Below, one piece after another: positions 35,750 through 46,216 of a DNA stretch of 64,000 nt. The stretch spans positions 19,347 through 83,346 of the forward strand of contig NZ_JAHKPN010000003.1 of assembly GCF_018860545.1 (NCBI RefSeq). The letters are read 5' to 3'. The position numbers and the translations under genes were made by a program. The notes under the pieces are model-generated. The model saw nothing but the letters and a program-made list of their open reading frames with translations, ran no database searches and had not been told where the DNA came from. Every line of letters begins with the position of its first letter. The stretch's first letter is position 1. The DNA comes from Winogradskyella psychrotolerans (lineage in GTDB: Bacteria; Bacteroidota; Bacteroidia; Flavobacteriales; Flavobacteriaceae).

Positions 35750-36808
35750 ATGACTGCTTTATTAACAATTATAATTGTACTCTTTGTAGCTGTTGCCTTG
35801 TGGCAAATGGTAAAAATATTTGACCTCGCTCAGGTTGGAACGGTTAATTCGCAGATAGCGGATGATCACGACAACAAGATTAATGGTTACTTAATGATAG
35901 GTTTTTTAGTGTTTATCTACCTGATTACCATCCTGTGTTTTTGGTATATCGGTGATTTACCACTTTTATCAAACGCGGCCTCTGAACATGGTGCTGAAGT
36001 GGATAATCTTATGATTATCTCTATGGTAGTGATCTTCATAGTTCAAACGATCACGCAATTTCTATTACACTATTTCGCCTATAAGTATAAAGGTGAGAAA
36101 GGAAGAAAAGCGTTGTTCTATGCTGATAATAATACGTTAGAATTTATCTGGACGATTATACCTGTTATTGTTTTAGCTGGTTTAATTATTTATGGTTTAT
36201 TCACTTGGAATGACATCATGAATGTCGATGAAGACGAAGACCCAATGGTTATTGAATTATATGCTCAGCAATTCAAATGGACGGCTAGATATAGTGGTAA
36301 TGATAACGTTTTAGGAAAAGCTAACGTGAGATTAATTGATATTGACCGTGCTAATACATTAGGAGTTGATGAAGATGATCCAAATGCACAGGATGATGTT
36401 GTTGTTTCTGAATTGCATTTGCCAGTTGGTCAACAAGTTGTATTTAAAATGCGTTCTCAAGATGTTCTACACTCAGCTTATATGCCTCACTTTAGAGCGC
36501 AAATGAATTGTGTACCGGGAATGGTAACGCAATTTGCTTTTACTCCGACTGTGACGACTGCTGATATGCGTCAGAATCCTGATATTGTAGAGAAAGTTAA
36601 AAACATTAATGACCTTCGAAAAGAAAGAATAGTTGAGATTGAAGAATCTGGTCAAGAATTACTTTACGAATTTGATTACCTATTATTATGTAATAAGATT
36701 TGTGGAAAATCGCACTACAATATGCAAATGAAGATAATTGTAGAAACACAAGAAGAATTTGATGCGTGGATGAAAGAACAAAAAACATTCCCAAATTCAT
36801 TAAACTAA
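35750..36808 (+). CDS. coxB: Cytochrome c oxidase subunit II
   Basis: 352 residues. Three membrane helices (about 1-22, 47-68 and 80-160 region) precede the periplasmic CuA domain. CuA ligands are visible as His in VLHSAYMPHF and the CNKICGKSHYNMQM motif (two Cys, His, Met). It accepts electrons from ActE or cytochrome c and passes them to subunit I. The gene lies directly after the act genes, as in other Bacteroidota, where ACIII and the oxidase can form a supercomplex. Confidence 0.95.
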   Translation: MTALLTIIIVLFVAVALWQMVKIFDLAQVGTVNSQIADDHDNKINGYLMIGFLVFIYLITILCFWYIGDLPLLSNAASEHGAEVDNLMIISMVVIFIVQTITQFLLHYFAYKYKGEKGRKALFYADNNTLEFIWTIIPVIVLAGLIIYGLFTWNDIMNVDEDEDPMVIELYAQQFKWTARYSGNDNVLGKANVRLIDIDRANTLGVDEDDPNAQDDVVVSELHLPVGQQVVFKMRSQDVLHSAYMPHFRAQMNCVPGMVTQFAFTPTVTTADMRQNPDIVEKVKNINDLRKERIVEIEESGQELLYEFDYLLLCNKICGKSHYNMQMKIIVETQEEFDAWMKEQKTFPNSLN

Positions 36809-36838
36809 CTAAGCTTTTAAGAAAAAGATAAACAGATT

Positions 36839-38635
36839 ATGTCAGCAACAGTAGATACACACGGTCACGACGAAGACCACGACGTACATCATCACAAAGA
36901 AACATTTGTAACTAAGTACATCTTTAGTATTGATCATAAAATGATTGCTAAACAGTATTTAATTACTGGTACGATAATGGGTGTTATTGGTGTTTTAATG
37001 TCTATTATGTTTCGTATGCAAATTGCTTGGCCAGAAGAGCCAAATGTATTATTTGAAGCATTATTAGGTAAATGGGCTCCTGACGGAGTTATGAATGCGG
37101 ATGTTTATTTAGCATTAGTAACCATACACGGTACCATTATGGTATTCTTTGTATTAACTGCTGGTTTAAGTGGTACGTTTAGTAACTTATTAATACCGTT
37201 ACAAATTGGTGCCCGAGATATGGCGTCTGGTTTTCTTAACATGGTATCATATTGGTTATTCTTCTTATCATGTGTTATTATGATAAGTTCTTTATTTGTG
37301 GAAGCTGGTCCAGCTGCTGCAGGGTGGACAATCTACCCTCCATTGTCGGCATTACCTATGGCTTCTGGTGGTTCTGGTTTAGGGATGACCTTATGGCTTA
37401 TATCTATGGCTATTTTTATTGCGTCTTCATTGTTAGGATCATTAAATTACATTGTTACCGTAATCAATTTGAGAACAAAAGGGATGTCTATGACAAGATT
37501 ACCTTTAACAATTTGGGCGTTCTTTGTAACTGCCGTTATTGGTGTGGTATCATTCCCAGTTTTATTGTCAGCAGCATTGTTATTAATAATGGATAGAAGT
37601 TTCGGTACATCATTCTTCTTATCAGATATATTTATTCAAGGTGAAGTATTACATTATCAAGGTGGTTCACCAGTATTATTTGAGCACTTATTTTGGTTCT
37701 TAGGTCACCCAGAAGTATATATCGTTATTCTTCCAGCAATGGGATTAGTGTCTGAAATTATGGCGTCAAGTTCACGTAAACCGATATTTGGTTACCGTGC
37801 TATGATTGCGTCGATATTAGCTATCGCATTCTTATCAACCATTGTTTGGGGTCACCATATGTTTGTATCCGGTATGAATCCTTTCTTAGGATCTGTATTT
37901 ACATTTACAACATTATTGATTGCTATACCTTCAGCTGTAAAAGCATTTAACTGGATTACCACGCTCTGGAAAGGAAATCTACAAATGAATCCGGCCATGC
38001 TGTTCAGTATTGGTTTCGTTTCAACATTTATAACAGGTGGATTAACAGGTATTATTTTAGGAGATAGCGCATTAGATATCAATGTACATGATACATATTT
38101 TGTAATTGCTCACTTCCACTTAGTTATGGGTATTTCAGCCTTATATGGTATGTTCGCTGGGATTTATCACTGGTATCCAAAAATGTTTGGTCGCATGCTA
38201 AACAAAAACTTAGGATATTTACATTTCTGGATTACGGCGATTTGTGCCTATGGTGTATTCTTCCCAATGCATTTTATTGGGATGGCAGGTTTACCTAGAC
38301 GTTATTATACTAATTCTAGTTTCCCATTATTTGATGATTTAGCAAATACCAATGTAATCATTACCATATTTGCTATTATTGGTGGTCTTGCTCAAATTAT
38401 TTATTTATATAACTTCTTTACTAGTATGTTCTACGGTAAGAAAGCTGAGCAAAACCCTTGGAAATCTACAACACTGGAGTGGACTACACCTGTTGAACAT
38501 GTTCATGGTAACTGGCCAGGAGCGATTCCTCATGTTTACCGTTGGTCTTATGACTACAGTAAGCCGGGTCACGATGTAGATTTTGTACCTCAGAATGTCC
38601 CTTTAATGGAAGGTGAAGAGGAATTACAACATTAA
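36839..38635 (+). CDS. coxA: Cytochrome c oxidase subunit I (heme-copper oxidase)
   Basis: 598 residues with 12 or more membrane helices. Key motifs are the low-spin heme His near HGTIMVFF, the CuB/active-site HPEVYIVILPAMG with the Tyr of the K channel, WGHHMF, and HDTYFVIAHFHLVMG with heme a3 and low-spin heme ligands. The N-terminus is His/Asp-rich (six His in residues 8-19). It reduces O2 to water and pumps protons. Subunit III and IV genes are not next to it, since a terminator and ruvB follow. Confidence 0.95.
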   Translation: MSATVDTHGHDEDHDVHHHKETFVTKYIFSIDHKMIAKQYLITGTIMGVIGVLMSIMFRMQIAWPEEPNVLFEALLGKWAPDGVMNADVYLALVTIHGTIMVFFVLTAGLSGTFSNLLIPLQIGARDMASGFLNMVSYWLFFLSCVIMISSLFVEAGPAAAGWTIYPPLSALPMASGGSGLGMTLWLISMAIFIASSLLGSLNYIVTVINLRTKGMSMTRLPLTIWAFFVTAVIGVVSFPVLLSAALLLIMDRSFGTSFFLSDIFIQGEVLHYQGGSPVLFEHLFWFLGHPEVYIVILPAMGLVSEIMASSSRKPIFGYRAMIASILAIAFLSTIVWGHHMFVSGMNPFLGSVFTFTTLLIAIPSAVKAFNWITTLWKGNLQMNPAMLFSIGFVSTFITGGLTGIILGDSALDINVHDTYFVIAHFHLVMGISALYGMFAGIYHWYPKMFGRMLNKNLGYLHFWITAICAYGVFFPMHFIGMAGLPRRYYTNSSFPLFDDLANTNVIITIFAIIGGLAQIIYLYNFFTSMFYGKKAEQNPWKSTTLEWTTPVEHVHGNWPGAIPHVYRWSYDYSKPGHDVDFVPQNVPLMEGEEELQH

Positions 38636-38673
38636 ATATATTCCTGTTTTATCAGGACGCCTTATTAAATTAG

Positions 38674-38705
38674 AAAGACCTTTGGATAGCTATCCAAAGG
38701 TCTTT
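38674..38705. terminator. Terminator of act-cox operon, perfect palindrome
   Basis: AAAGACCTTTGGATAG (38674-38689) is the exact reverse complement of CTATCCAAAGGTCTTT (38690-38705), giving a 16-bp arm cruciform-like hairpin with no spacer and a T-rich end. Confidence 0.85.
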
Positions 38706-38710
38706 TTCGT

Positions 38711-38718
38711 TATATTTG
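38711..38718 (+). promoter_or_regulatory. -7 box upstream of ruvB operon
   Basis: TATATTTG (TANNTTTG) lies just after the coxA terminator and 81 bp before the ruvB ATG. No -33 TTTG at 19-21 bp is clear. Confidence 0.4.
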
Positions 38719-38799
38719 TTTAATGCATAAAATCCTTCTAAAGGGTTTAAGATGTTTTTTAAATTTATATAAGATTTCCCACTTTCGTTAGACCTAAAG

Positions 38800-39822
38800 A
38801 TGAACGACAACCTAAATCCAAATAGTGATAATTTCAGTCCAGAAGAACTTGATGTTGAAAAGAAATTAAGGCCCTTAACGTTTGAAGACTTTACCGGTCA
38901 AGATCAGGTCTTGGAAAATTTATTGGTTTTTGTTCAAGCTGCAAATCTTAGAGAGGAAGCTCTAGATCACACTTTATTTCATGGGCCTCCAGGATTAGGT
39001 AAAACGACCTTAGCGCATATCTTATCTAACGAGTTAGATGTCGGTATTAAAGTCACCTCCGGCCCTGTTTTAGACAAGCCGGGAGACTTAGCAGGCTTAC
39101 TTACAAATCTCGATGAGCGTGATGTACTTTTCATTGATGAAATCCATAGGTTAAGTCCAATTGTAGAAGAATATTTGTATTCTGCTATGGAAGATTATAA
39201 GATTGATATTATGATTGAGTCTGGCCCAAATGCCAGAACTGTTCAACTTAATCTCAACCCGTTTACATTGATTGGAGCTACGACGCGTTCAGGATTATTA
39301 ACGGCTCCGATGCGTGCACGATTTGGGATTCAAAGTAGACTTCAATATTATAAAACAGAATTGCTAACAACAATTGTACAGCGTAGTGCTTCCATCTTAA
39401 ATATGCCAATTTCTATGGAAGCCGCTATAGAAATCGCAGGAAGAAGTAGAGGCACTCCCAGAATCGCGAATGCGTTATTAAGACGTGTTAGAGATTTTGC
39501 GCAAATAAAGGGCAATGGAAAAATTGATATTGCCATTGCAAAATTTGCATTAAAAGCATTGAATGTTGATGCTTACGGATTAGACGAAATGGATAATAAG
39601 ATTCTAAATACTATAATCGATAAATTTAAAGGTGGGCCAGTTGGTATTAGCACTATTGCTACGGCAGTGAGCGAAAGTACAGAAACCATTGAGGAAGTCT
39701 ATGAACCATTTTTAATTCAGCAAGGCTTTATAATGCGAACACCTCGAGGTCGAGAAGTCACGGAACAAGCTTATAAACATTTAGGTAAAATAAAAGGACC
39801 GACGCAAGGAGGATTGTTTTAA
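38800..39822 (+). CDS. ruvB: Holliday junction branch-migration helicase RuvB
   Basis: 340 residues. AAA+ domain with Walker [11 protein letters not shown] near residues 62-71, Walker [10 protein letters not shown], sensor and arginine-finger segments ([18 protein letters not shown]). The winged-helix DNA-binding domain forms the C-terminus ([15 protein letters not shown]). RuvB hexamers with RuvA (49,284 end) move Holliday junctions. It is the first of three genes with one-base overlaps (ruvB-P450-queG). Confidence 0.97.
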   Translation: MNDNLNPNSDNFSPEELDVEKKLRPLTFEDFTGQDQVLENLLVFVQAANLREEALDHTLFHGPPGLGKTTLAHILSNELDVGIKVTSGPVLDKPGDLAGLLTNLDERDVLFIDEIHRLSPIVEEYLYSAMEDYKIDIMIESGPNARTVQLNLNPFTLIGATTRSGLLTAPMRARFGIQSRLQYYKTELLTTIVQRSASILNMPISMEAAIEIAGRSRGTPRIANALLRRVRDFAQIKGNGKIDIAIAKFALKALNVDAYGLDEMDNKILNTIIDKFKGGPVGISTIATAVSESTETIEEVYEPFLIQQGFIMRTPRGREVTEQAYKHLGKIKGPTQGGLF

Positions 39823-41162
39823 TGAATGCGACTAAAAAAATACCGGAAGTTTCGACATTTACGTTTTTAAAGCAAGCGCTAAAAATATTGAATAACCCCT
39901 TACCTTTTCATCATAAGAATTTTGAAAAGCATGGTGATATTTTTAAGTTGAATATTGGATTTGGTAATTATGCGGTATTTTCAAGAGATGCGGAACTAGC
40001 AGAATACGTACTTCAGAAAAATTGGAAAAACTATAAAAAATCTGAAATTCAAACCGAGCAATTAGCAAAATATTTAGGAAAAGGATTATTAACATCCGAA
40101 GGTGACTATTGGCGTACCCAACGTAAACTAATTCAACCTGCGTTTCACAAAAAAAGTTTAGACACGTTATTAGACACAATTAAGAATACTATTGTTGAAG
40201 AAGTTTCAAAATTAAAAACGAATATCAGTGTTGATGTATTACCTGTTTTTGGTGATTTAGCATTTAAGGTTGTTGTAAAATCGTTATTTAGTAATGCCGT
40301 TACTAACGATGAAATAAAGACGCTTCAAGATGTTACGGAAGAAAATCAACTGATGTTAGTGAAGGAGTTAAGACAACCGTATTTAAAATGGTATTTTCAG
40401 TCCTTTGGCATTATTAAAAAGCATTTATCCCGCTCTCAAGAATCTAGAGATATTCTTCTCAATATTATTAATCGAAGAAAACAATCTCAAGCACAGCATA
40501 ATGATTTGTTGGATATGTTATTAAGTGCGCGCTATCATGATGGTTCTGCTATGAGTAATGAGCAACTCATTGATGAAATTTTAGTACTATTTGTTGCGGG
40601 TCATGAGACGACTGCTAATTCTTTAAGTTTTACATTACAATTATTGGCCCATCACCTAGAATGGCAAGAAAAAGTAAGGCATCAGTACCAATTAGTATTA
40701 GCTGATGCCAATTCTGATTTGATGTCGGTCATTGGGCAATCTCAATATGCTAAACAAGTGGTTGAAGAATCTATGCGATTGTATCCGCCAGCTTATTTTA
40801 TGGATCGCGTAAATTTAGAAGACGATACATTTAAAGGATTTCATTTAAAGAAAGGAACAAGTTTTTTATTTTCTATTTTAGAAATTCATAAACATAAAGA
40901 CTTGTGGGAACATCCAGAAGCATTCATGCCAGAACGGTTTACTCCAGAGAAGGCAAAAGGGTATTCGTCTCACTATTTTCCATTTGGAGCAGGTCCTAGA
41001 AAATGTATTGGTAATAATTTTGCTATGTTCGAAATGATAATGGCAGTATCAGAATTGGTTTCAAAATTTAAAATCTATCCAGTTCAAGATACTATTGAGG
41101 TTAATCCTTTAATTACCTTGAGGCCTAAACATGCTTTTTTGAAGTTTGAAAATATAAATTAG
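39822..41162 (+). CDS. Cytochrome P450
   Basis: 446 residues, full length. The I-helix oxygen-activation motif is AGHETTANS, the K-helix ExxR is [11 protein letters not shown], and the heme-binding loop is [15 protein letters not shown] with the Cys thiolate ligand. No membrane anchor is visible, so it is probably soluble. The ATG overlaps the last base of ruvB, and the stop overlaps the queG start. The substrate cannot be deduced. Fatty-acid or hydrocarbon hydroxylation would fit the CYP4/CYP102-like look, but this is a guess. Confidence 0.93.
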   Translation: MNATKKIPEVSTFTFLKQALKILNNPLPFHHKNFEKHGDIFKLNIGFGNYAVFSRDAELAEYVLQKNWKNYKKSEIQTEQLAKYLGKGLLTSEGDYWRTQRKLIQPAFHKKSLDTLLDTIKNTIVEEVSKLKTNISVDVLPVFGDLAFKVVVKSLFSNAVTNDEIKTLQDVTEENQLMLVKELRQPYLKWYFQSFGIIKKHLSRSQESRDILLNIINRRKQSQAQHNDLLDMLLSARYHDGSAMSNEQLIDEILVLFVAGHETTANSLSFTLQLLAHHLEWQEKVRHQYQLVLADANSDLMSVIGQSQYAKQVVEESMRLYPPAYFMDRVNLEDDTFKGFHLKKGTSFLFSILEIHKHKDLWEHPEAFMPERFTPEKAKGYSSHYFPFGAGPRKCIGNNFAMFEMIMAVSELVSKFKIYPVQDTIEVNPLITLRPKHAFLKFENIN

Positions 41163-42088
41163 TGCTAAATCATAAAGCTACATATACAGAACTCATTAAA
41201 TCCGAAGCCAAGCGTCTCGGATTTTTGTCTTGTGGCATAAGTAAAGCAGAATTTCTAGAAGCAGAAGCTCCACGACTTGAAGCTTGGCTACAAAAGCATA
41301 TGAATGGAGAAATGCATTATATGGAAAACCATTTCGATAAGCGCTTAGATCCGACGTTGCTTGTTGAAGGTTCAAAAAGTGTAGTGTCTTTACTGTTGAA
41401 TTATTATCCTTCAGAACTTCAAACTGAAGATTCATATAAACTATCCAAATACGCTTACGGAAACGATTATCATCATGTTATAAAACACAAACTAAAATCG
41501 TTGTTGTATTTTATTCAAGATGAAATTGGAGAGGTTGGAGGACGAGCTTTCGTTGATTCCGCACCAGTTTTAGATAAAGCTTGGGCTGCAAAGTCGGGAT
41601 TAGGTTGGATAGGTAAACATTCCAATTTATTAACCCAACAAGTAGGTTCTTTCTATTTTATTGCCGAACTCATCATAGACTTAGAATTAGAATATGACCA
41701 CATAACAACCGATCATTGTGGTACTTGCACTAAATGCATCGATGCTTGTCCAACGGAAGCTATTACCGAACCCTATGTGGTAGATGGCAGTAAATGTATT
41801 TCGTACTTCACCATAGAACTTAAAGAAAATTTACCCACAGAATTTAAAGGTAAATTTGATGATTGGATGTTTGGTTGCGATGTTTGCCAAGATGTTTGTC
41901 CTTGGAATAAATTTAGTAAACCACACAATGAGCCTTTATTTAATCCGCATCCAGAAGTATTGGATATGACCAAAAAAGATTGGGAAGAAATTACAGAAGA
42001 TACCTTTAAAGAAGTGTTTCAGAAATCGGCAGTCAAACGGACTAAGTTTTCTGGTTTAGAACGGAATATTCGGTTTTTGAAAAGTTAA
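41162..42088 (+). CDS. queG: Epoxyqueuosine reductase QueG
   Basis: 308 residues starting with GTG at 41162, whose first base is the last base of the P450 stop. Two [4Fe-4S] motifs are seen, [16 protein letters not shown] and [14 protein letters not shown], plus the catalytic-domain motif [23 protein letters not shown]. It is the cobalamin-dependent enzyme that converts epoxyqueuosine in tRNA to queuosine. Length is normal without the HEAT-repeat tail of longer forms. Its 3' end (42035-42069) is repeated downstream at 43681-43715. Confidence 0.94.
   Translation: MLNHKATYTELIKSEAKRLGFLSCGISKAEFLEAEAPRLEAWLQKHMNGEMHYMENHFDKRLDPTLLVEGSKSVVSLLLNYYPSELQTEDSYKLSKYAYGNDYHHVIKHKLKSLLYFIQDEIGEVGGRAFVDSAPVLDKAWAAKSGLGWIGKHSNLLTQQVGSFYFIAELIIDLELEYDHITTDHCGTCTKCIDACPTEAITEPYVVDGSKCISYFTIELKENLPTEFKGKFDDWMFGCDVCQDVCPWNKFSKPHNEPLFNPHPEVLDMTKKDWEEITEDTFKEVFQKSAVKRTKFSGLERNIRFLKS
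42035..42069 (+). repeat. 35-bp direct repeat, copy 1 (3' end of queG)
   Basis: The 35 bp from AAACGGACTA to GGAATAT encode [11 protein letters not shown] of QueG. An identical 35-bp copy lies at 43681-43715, 1,646 bp further on, beyond the GAF histidine kinase. Confidence 0.9.
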
Positions 42089-42447
42089 TGCGCAAGCAAT
42101 AAGAAAATAACCCAAGTCAAATTTCGTTATATTTGTATAGATACATGTTATATTAATTCTATTCAATTAGAAAACATAAGTTAATTGAATGATTAGTTAG
42201 CTTGTAGGTCGAAATCATTATTTCTAAATTAAACCCTATCAGTAGTGTTTACCTGATGCTTCTTATAGGTCTAATGCTATTTCTGAAATTGATGAACTGC
42301 TAATTAAAGAAAGGCGTTAAGATATTGAGACCTGTAATACTAAAAGCCATGATTAGGTAATGTTGTAAAGTTACACGACATATAAAGGAAACTGTATAAC
42401 ATATTCCATGTATAGAACCCTAAATTTTCAAATTGTAATTATTTATT
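42089..42447. other. Intergenic region between queG and histidine kinase
   Basis: 359 bp without a convincing gene. It contains a TATATTTG -7-like box (42128-42135), a perfect 9-bp hairpin ATTCAATTA/TAATTGAAT (42162-42190) and AT-rich filler. With the flanking queG 3'-end repeats it may be part of an inserted segment. Confidence 0.6.
42128..42135 (+). promoter_or_regulatory. -7-like box downstream of queG
   Basis: TATATTTG fits TANNTTTG, 312 bp upstream of the kinase start. No -33 element was found, so activity is uncertain. Confidence 0.3.
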
Positions 42448-43650
42448 ATGATAGCCCCAAATGAACATAAATATGAAAAAGAAAGATTAAAGAATTTAGA
42501 TTCTTATGATATATTAGATACACTTCAAGAAGTTGATTATGATAATATTACAGCTATAGCTGCGGAAATTTGCAATACACCAATTGCACTTGTCACGCTT
42601 TTAGATGATAAAAGACAATGGTTTAAATCGCATTACGGCATCGATGAAACAGAAACACCTAAAGAATTTGCATTTTGCGCGCATGCTATAAATGATGAGA
42701 GCAACATATTTATGATTCAAGATGCTAGAACAGATAACCGTTTTAAAAATAATCCATTAGTTACTGGCGGTCCTAAAATCGTTTTCTATGCAGGCGTACC
42801 ACTTAAAAGTGAAAATGGACTTCCATTAGGTACCTTGTGTGTAATAGATGACAAGCCTAATTTACTCAGTAAAGGGCAACTAAAATCACTTACTGCGCTT
42901 TCAAAGCAAGTGATGAATTTATTAGAGCTTCGCAAGAGCAAATCGTTATTAAATATTACTTTATCAGAATTAGAAGAAAAGAATCAAGAATTAGAACGTT
43001 TTGCTTTTATAGCAGCACACGATCTTAAATCTCCACTGATAAATATTTCTAGTTTAGCAGAATTATTTTTAGAAGATTATAAATTACAGATTGATACAGA
43101 TGGTATTGAATTGTTAGAAATGATAATTAAATCGTCTGATAATCTTAAAGAATTAATTAATGGACTTTTAGATTATAGTAGAAGTGATGTCATTTTAAAA
43201 GAGCAGAAATCAGACCTCAATTTGAATAAATTAATATCCGAAATTGAAGGCCTATTTAACTTCGACCATAATCTTAAATTGGTTTTAAATTCAAACCTAA
43301 CTCAAATAGAAATTAATAAAACCGCTTTAAGCCATATTATAATGAATTTGGTGTCAAACGCTATTAAGTATAATGACAAGCCAAAAGTTGAAATAGAATT
43401 AGATATCTTTGAAACTCCGTCCCATTATGAGTTTTATGTTAAAGATAATGGCCCAGGAATTGCAGCTAAAAATCACAGTAAAATATTTAATATTTTTGAA
43501 AAAGTGGCTAACCACGATAGATTTGGTCGTGAAGGAAACGGTATTGGTTTGGCTACAGTAAAGAAAATAGTGGAAAAGTTAGAAGGGCAAATTAAGGTAG
43601 TATCCGAGTTGGGGAATGGGGCAACATTTATTTTTACAATAAAAAAATAG
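42448..43650 (+). CDS. Soluble GAF-domain sensor histidine kinase
   Basis: 400 residues without signal peptide or membrane helix. Residues about 25-165 are a GAF domain (ALVTLLDDKRQWFKSHYG, GVPLKSENGLPLGTLCVIDD). A coiled-coil link leads to a HisKA box with phospho-acceptor His in FAFIAAHDLKSPL (near 191). The HATPase domain has NLVSNAIKYND, DNGPGIA and GREGNGIGLATVKKIV. It is a cytoplasmic sensor whose ligand is unknown. No partner response regulator is adjacent. The gene is flanked by copies of the queG 3' end, which suggests arrival by insertion or duplication. Confidence 0.93.
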   Translation: MIAPNEHKYEKERLKNLDSYDILDTLQEVDYDNITAIAAEICNTPIALVTLLDDKRQWFKSHYGIDETETPKEFAFCAHAINDESNIFMIQDARTDNRFKNNPLVTGGPKIVFYAGVPLKSENGLPLGTLCVIDDKPNLLSKGQLKSLTALSKQVMNLLELRKSKSLLNITLSELEEKNQELERFAFIAAHDLKSPLINISSLAELFLEDYKLQIDTDGIELLEMIIKSSDNLKELINGLLDYSRSDVILKEQKSDLNLNKLISEIEGLFNFDHNLKLVLNSNLTQIEINKTALSHIIMNLVSNAIKYNDKPKVEIELDIFETPSHYEFYVKDNGPGIAAKNHSKIFNIFEKVANHDRFGREGNGIGLATVKKIVEKLEGQIKVVSELGNGATFIFTIKK

Positions 43651-43659
43651 CGGTAGGCT

Positions 43660-43735
43660 TAGATTTAAAAAATTGGCTATAAAACGGACTAAGTTTTCTG
43701 GTTTAGAACGGAATATGTAATTTTTAAAGGATTAA
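43660..43735 (+). pseudogene. Remnant of a queG 3' end
   Basis: The frame reads [22 protein letters not shown], matching the QueG C-terminus [17 protein letters not shown] closely. It includes an exact 35-bp DNA match (43681-43715). It has no upstream queG body and stops early, so it is a fragment. Sequence similarity fades on both sides, suggesting an older duplication or the far edge of an insertion. Confidence 0.75.
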
Positions 43736-43741
43736 AAAGTA

Positions 43742-46111
43742 TTACTTAAACGTAAAGCCCATAGAATATTTAAAAGCAAAATTATCGCTCGATTTGTCAA
43801 GATTGTGATACCCATAACGATAGAAAGCACCAACACCAATACCCAAGTATCCAATATTTAAATATGGAATCTTAATAATATTCTGAAGTTCTAGTCCTGT
43901 TTCTAAAAATAACTCCTCTTTGGTTTTAAATTCAATATTTTGATGATACAACGTATGTTCTAGACTTCCTATTCCAAAATTATTATAGAGCAGAACATCC
44001 GGTTGAAATTGGCCTTTGTTATTAAATAGCCGTCCGAAATTATGTGTAATGAACAAATTAGCATAACGATCTGACAAAAACTCATAAGGCGTCACAGTTT
44101 GGAAATAATTCTTCACCACAAAAGGAATTTTCTTATCTAAAGTACCTTCACCAGTAAATAGTAATCCATAAGGAAGTGCACGGTCAATATAGCCCAAATC
44201 TAATCGATATGTTGTTTTACCAAGCCCTTTAGTGATAACGCTATGGTCTAAAGTAAAACGTAATTTGTTATAGTTAAAATCACTATCAAATGCACCTTTT
44301 AATCCCCTCGAATACATAAGATTAAAAACAGGAGCATCGCTAGGTAGTCTTGTGGTAACACCAAAGGTTTTTATTAATTGTTCATTAACATGATAGCCAA
44401 TACCGACATTGATTTCAGAATTGGTATAATTGGTCATTGGTATTCCATTAGTATTAAATTGATAATCGTAAAGCGGAGTCACATCAGCGGTATTAAAACC
44501 TAAATTCCAATTGATATGTCTCCATAGTTTCATTTCTGTATGAATACTAACCGATTCTATAGCGTCCATTTGACTAGCAATCCAATGGCGTTGCACAAAA
44601 GGGTTCTCAATTGTATTACCCAAATAGGTTCCTGTTTCTCGTACATCATTCTTGTATTTCAGACTTACAGAAATATCTTTTTCACTAGGAAAATCGACTA
44701 AAACCTCTCCTCCATACTTCCATGTATGATCTTTAAATCCGTATGCGCCATAGCCACCAATAGACACATGTTTAAATATATCGTCGTTAGTATATAAGCC
44801 TAATCCTAATCTTGCACCTTCGTATTTATTGTATGTAGCGAGACTTTTAAGGTCTAAGTCCACATATTTGAACGGCAGACGCCATTTAGCCAAACTAGGA
44901 GCCCACTTTAAGTACTTATCTAATTTCAATGCTTCTCCAACACTATCCATTAACACATAAGTACGCCGTTCTTTTACATCTAAAGTATGCTTTCTGTAGT
45001 CATCCCAATACTGAGAGTTGCGACCTTCAACTTTATCGGGTAAGGTGAGCGAAACCAGCGGGAAGTCTTTCTTTGTCAGTTGGGTATTTGTGCTTATATC
45101 GGACAAATAACTTTTACCGACATATTTTAAACTACCAAAACCTTCACCTATAATAATGACAAAATTTAACTGTTCAGGGAACCAATATTGATGGTCTATA
45201 AATTTATATTTCTGCTGAATCGTGAACTCTATTTTTCCTGAATTATACGTTGAAGCATCAACACTTTCTACGGCATATTGGTTAGAATTGATATACAACA
45301 AACCTTCTAAGCCTTCAAAATTTCGATTCGCTTTGGGTTCAAAAGAAATAACAAATACGGTATCTTGACCTTTTACGTATTCGTCTTTTAGTCTGAATTT
45401 ATATTTATTCGTACTTCCTTTTGAGATCGGATTTAGGTAATTTGTTTCGAACAGAGAGATGTACTCATCGTAAAAAGAGAAGGGCTGAAAACTATTGGCT
45501 AAAACAGCAAAATTTGGATTTTTAAAACCAGAGGTTCTTCTGGCAATTATACTATCTTCAGTAAATCTTGGCTTTAAATATTTATGCTTGGCAATGGTTT
45601 CTGTGATAAAAACATAAGCGTCTTTAAAAAATGAATCAACAGTTTTCAGGGAATCGTTTTCGGGTTGCTCGTCATTGATATCGACAAAAACTTTGTCATA
45701 AGATGTGTAGGTGAAAGAATTTAGATTTTCAGGATTGTTACGTTCTTTATTAGCAACCGCCCGTCTAATAATCCGATGCGCCGGATTTTCGCTATCAATA
45801 ACCACTTCATCAAGAGCACTAATCGTTTGTTTTAGTGTGATTATTTCACTTTGTAAGTTGGCGATCTCTACGGTTTTCGTTTCATAACTTACATAACTTA
45901 TGGTGATTTTTTTAATATCTGCAGTAACAAAAAAGACACCATCAATATCGGTTGCAGTCCCTTTATAAGCCGTATCGTTAAAAATGATATTCGCAAAAGG
46001 AATGACAGTGCCACTATTTTCATCTATAAGCTTAAATTTTTTTAACGATTGACTATAGCCAATTACACTAAAAAAAACGATTGCAATGCTTACTAGTAAT
46101 GCTTTTTTCAT
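43742..46111 (-). CDS. DUF5686 / carboxypeptidase-like regulatory domain outer-membrane protein
   Basis: I chose the ATG at 46111, which starts the signal peptide (MKKALLVSIAIVFFSVIGYSQ). A longer frame from 46135 would begin with TTG. 789 residues. Residues 22-100 form a beta-sandwich CarboxypepD_reg-like domain (GTVIPFANIIFNDTAYKGTATDIDG). The rest matches DUF5686, with many beta strands and an aromatic C-terminus ending YSMGFTFK, as in outer-membrane barrels. The family occurs in Bacteroidota envelopes and its function is unknown. It is transcribed toward the queG remnant. Confidence 0.85.
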   Translation of the reverse strand: MKKALLVSIAIVFFSVIGYSQSLKKFKLIDENSGTVIPFANIIFNDTAYKGTATDIDGVFFVTADIKKITISYVSYETKTVEIANLQSEIITLKQTISALDEVVIDSENPAHRIIRRAVANKERNNPENLNSFTYTSYDKVFVDINDEQPENDSLKTVDSFFKDAYVFITETIAKHKYLKPRFTEDSIIARRTSGFKNPNFAVLANSFQPFSFYDEYISLFETNYLNPISKGSTNKYKFRLKDEYVKGQDTVFVISFEPKANRNFEGLEGLLYINSNQYAVESVDASTYNSGKIEFTIQQKYKFIDHQYWFPEQLNFVIIIGEGFGSLKYVGKSYLSDISTNTQLTKKDFPLVSLTLPDKVEGRNSQYWDDYRKHTLDVKERRTYVLMDSVGEALKLDKYLKWAPSLAKWRLPFKYVDLDLKSLATYNKYEGARLGLGLYTNDDIFKHVSIGGYGAYGFKDHTWKYGGEVLVDFPSEKDISVSLKYKNDVRETGTYLGNTIENPFVQRHWIASQMDAIESVSIHTEMKLWRHINWNLGFNTADVTPLYDYQFNTNGIPMTNYTNSEINVGIGYHVNEQLIKTFGVTTRLPSDAPVFNLMYSRGLKGAFDSDFNYNKLRFTLDHSVITKGLGKTTYRLDLGYIDRALPYGLLFTGEGTLDKKIPFVVKNYFQTVTPYEFLSDRYANLFITHNFGRLFNNKGQFQPDVLLYNNFGIGSLEHTLYHQNIEFKTKEELFLETGLELQNIIKIPYLNIGYLGIGVGAFYRYGYHNLDKSSDNFAFKYSMGFTFK

Positions 46112-46216
46112 TTTATACCATGTTAGGTGCAACAAAATAGTAAATTATCTATGAAATAATTACGTGTAATGTTTATTTTTAAAAAGGCAGAAACGAAAGA
46201 CGAGCGTTCAATTTCT

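Noticed and set aside
42128..42190. Possible small RNA between queG and the kinase (promoter-like box plus hairpin)
   Set aside because: There is no -33 element and no T tract after the hairpin. Support is too weak to call an RNA.
46112..46135. TTG-initiated extension of the DUF5686 gene
   Set aside because: It adds residues before a good signal peptide. The ATG at 46111 is better.
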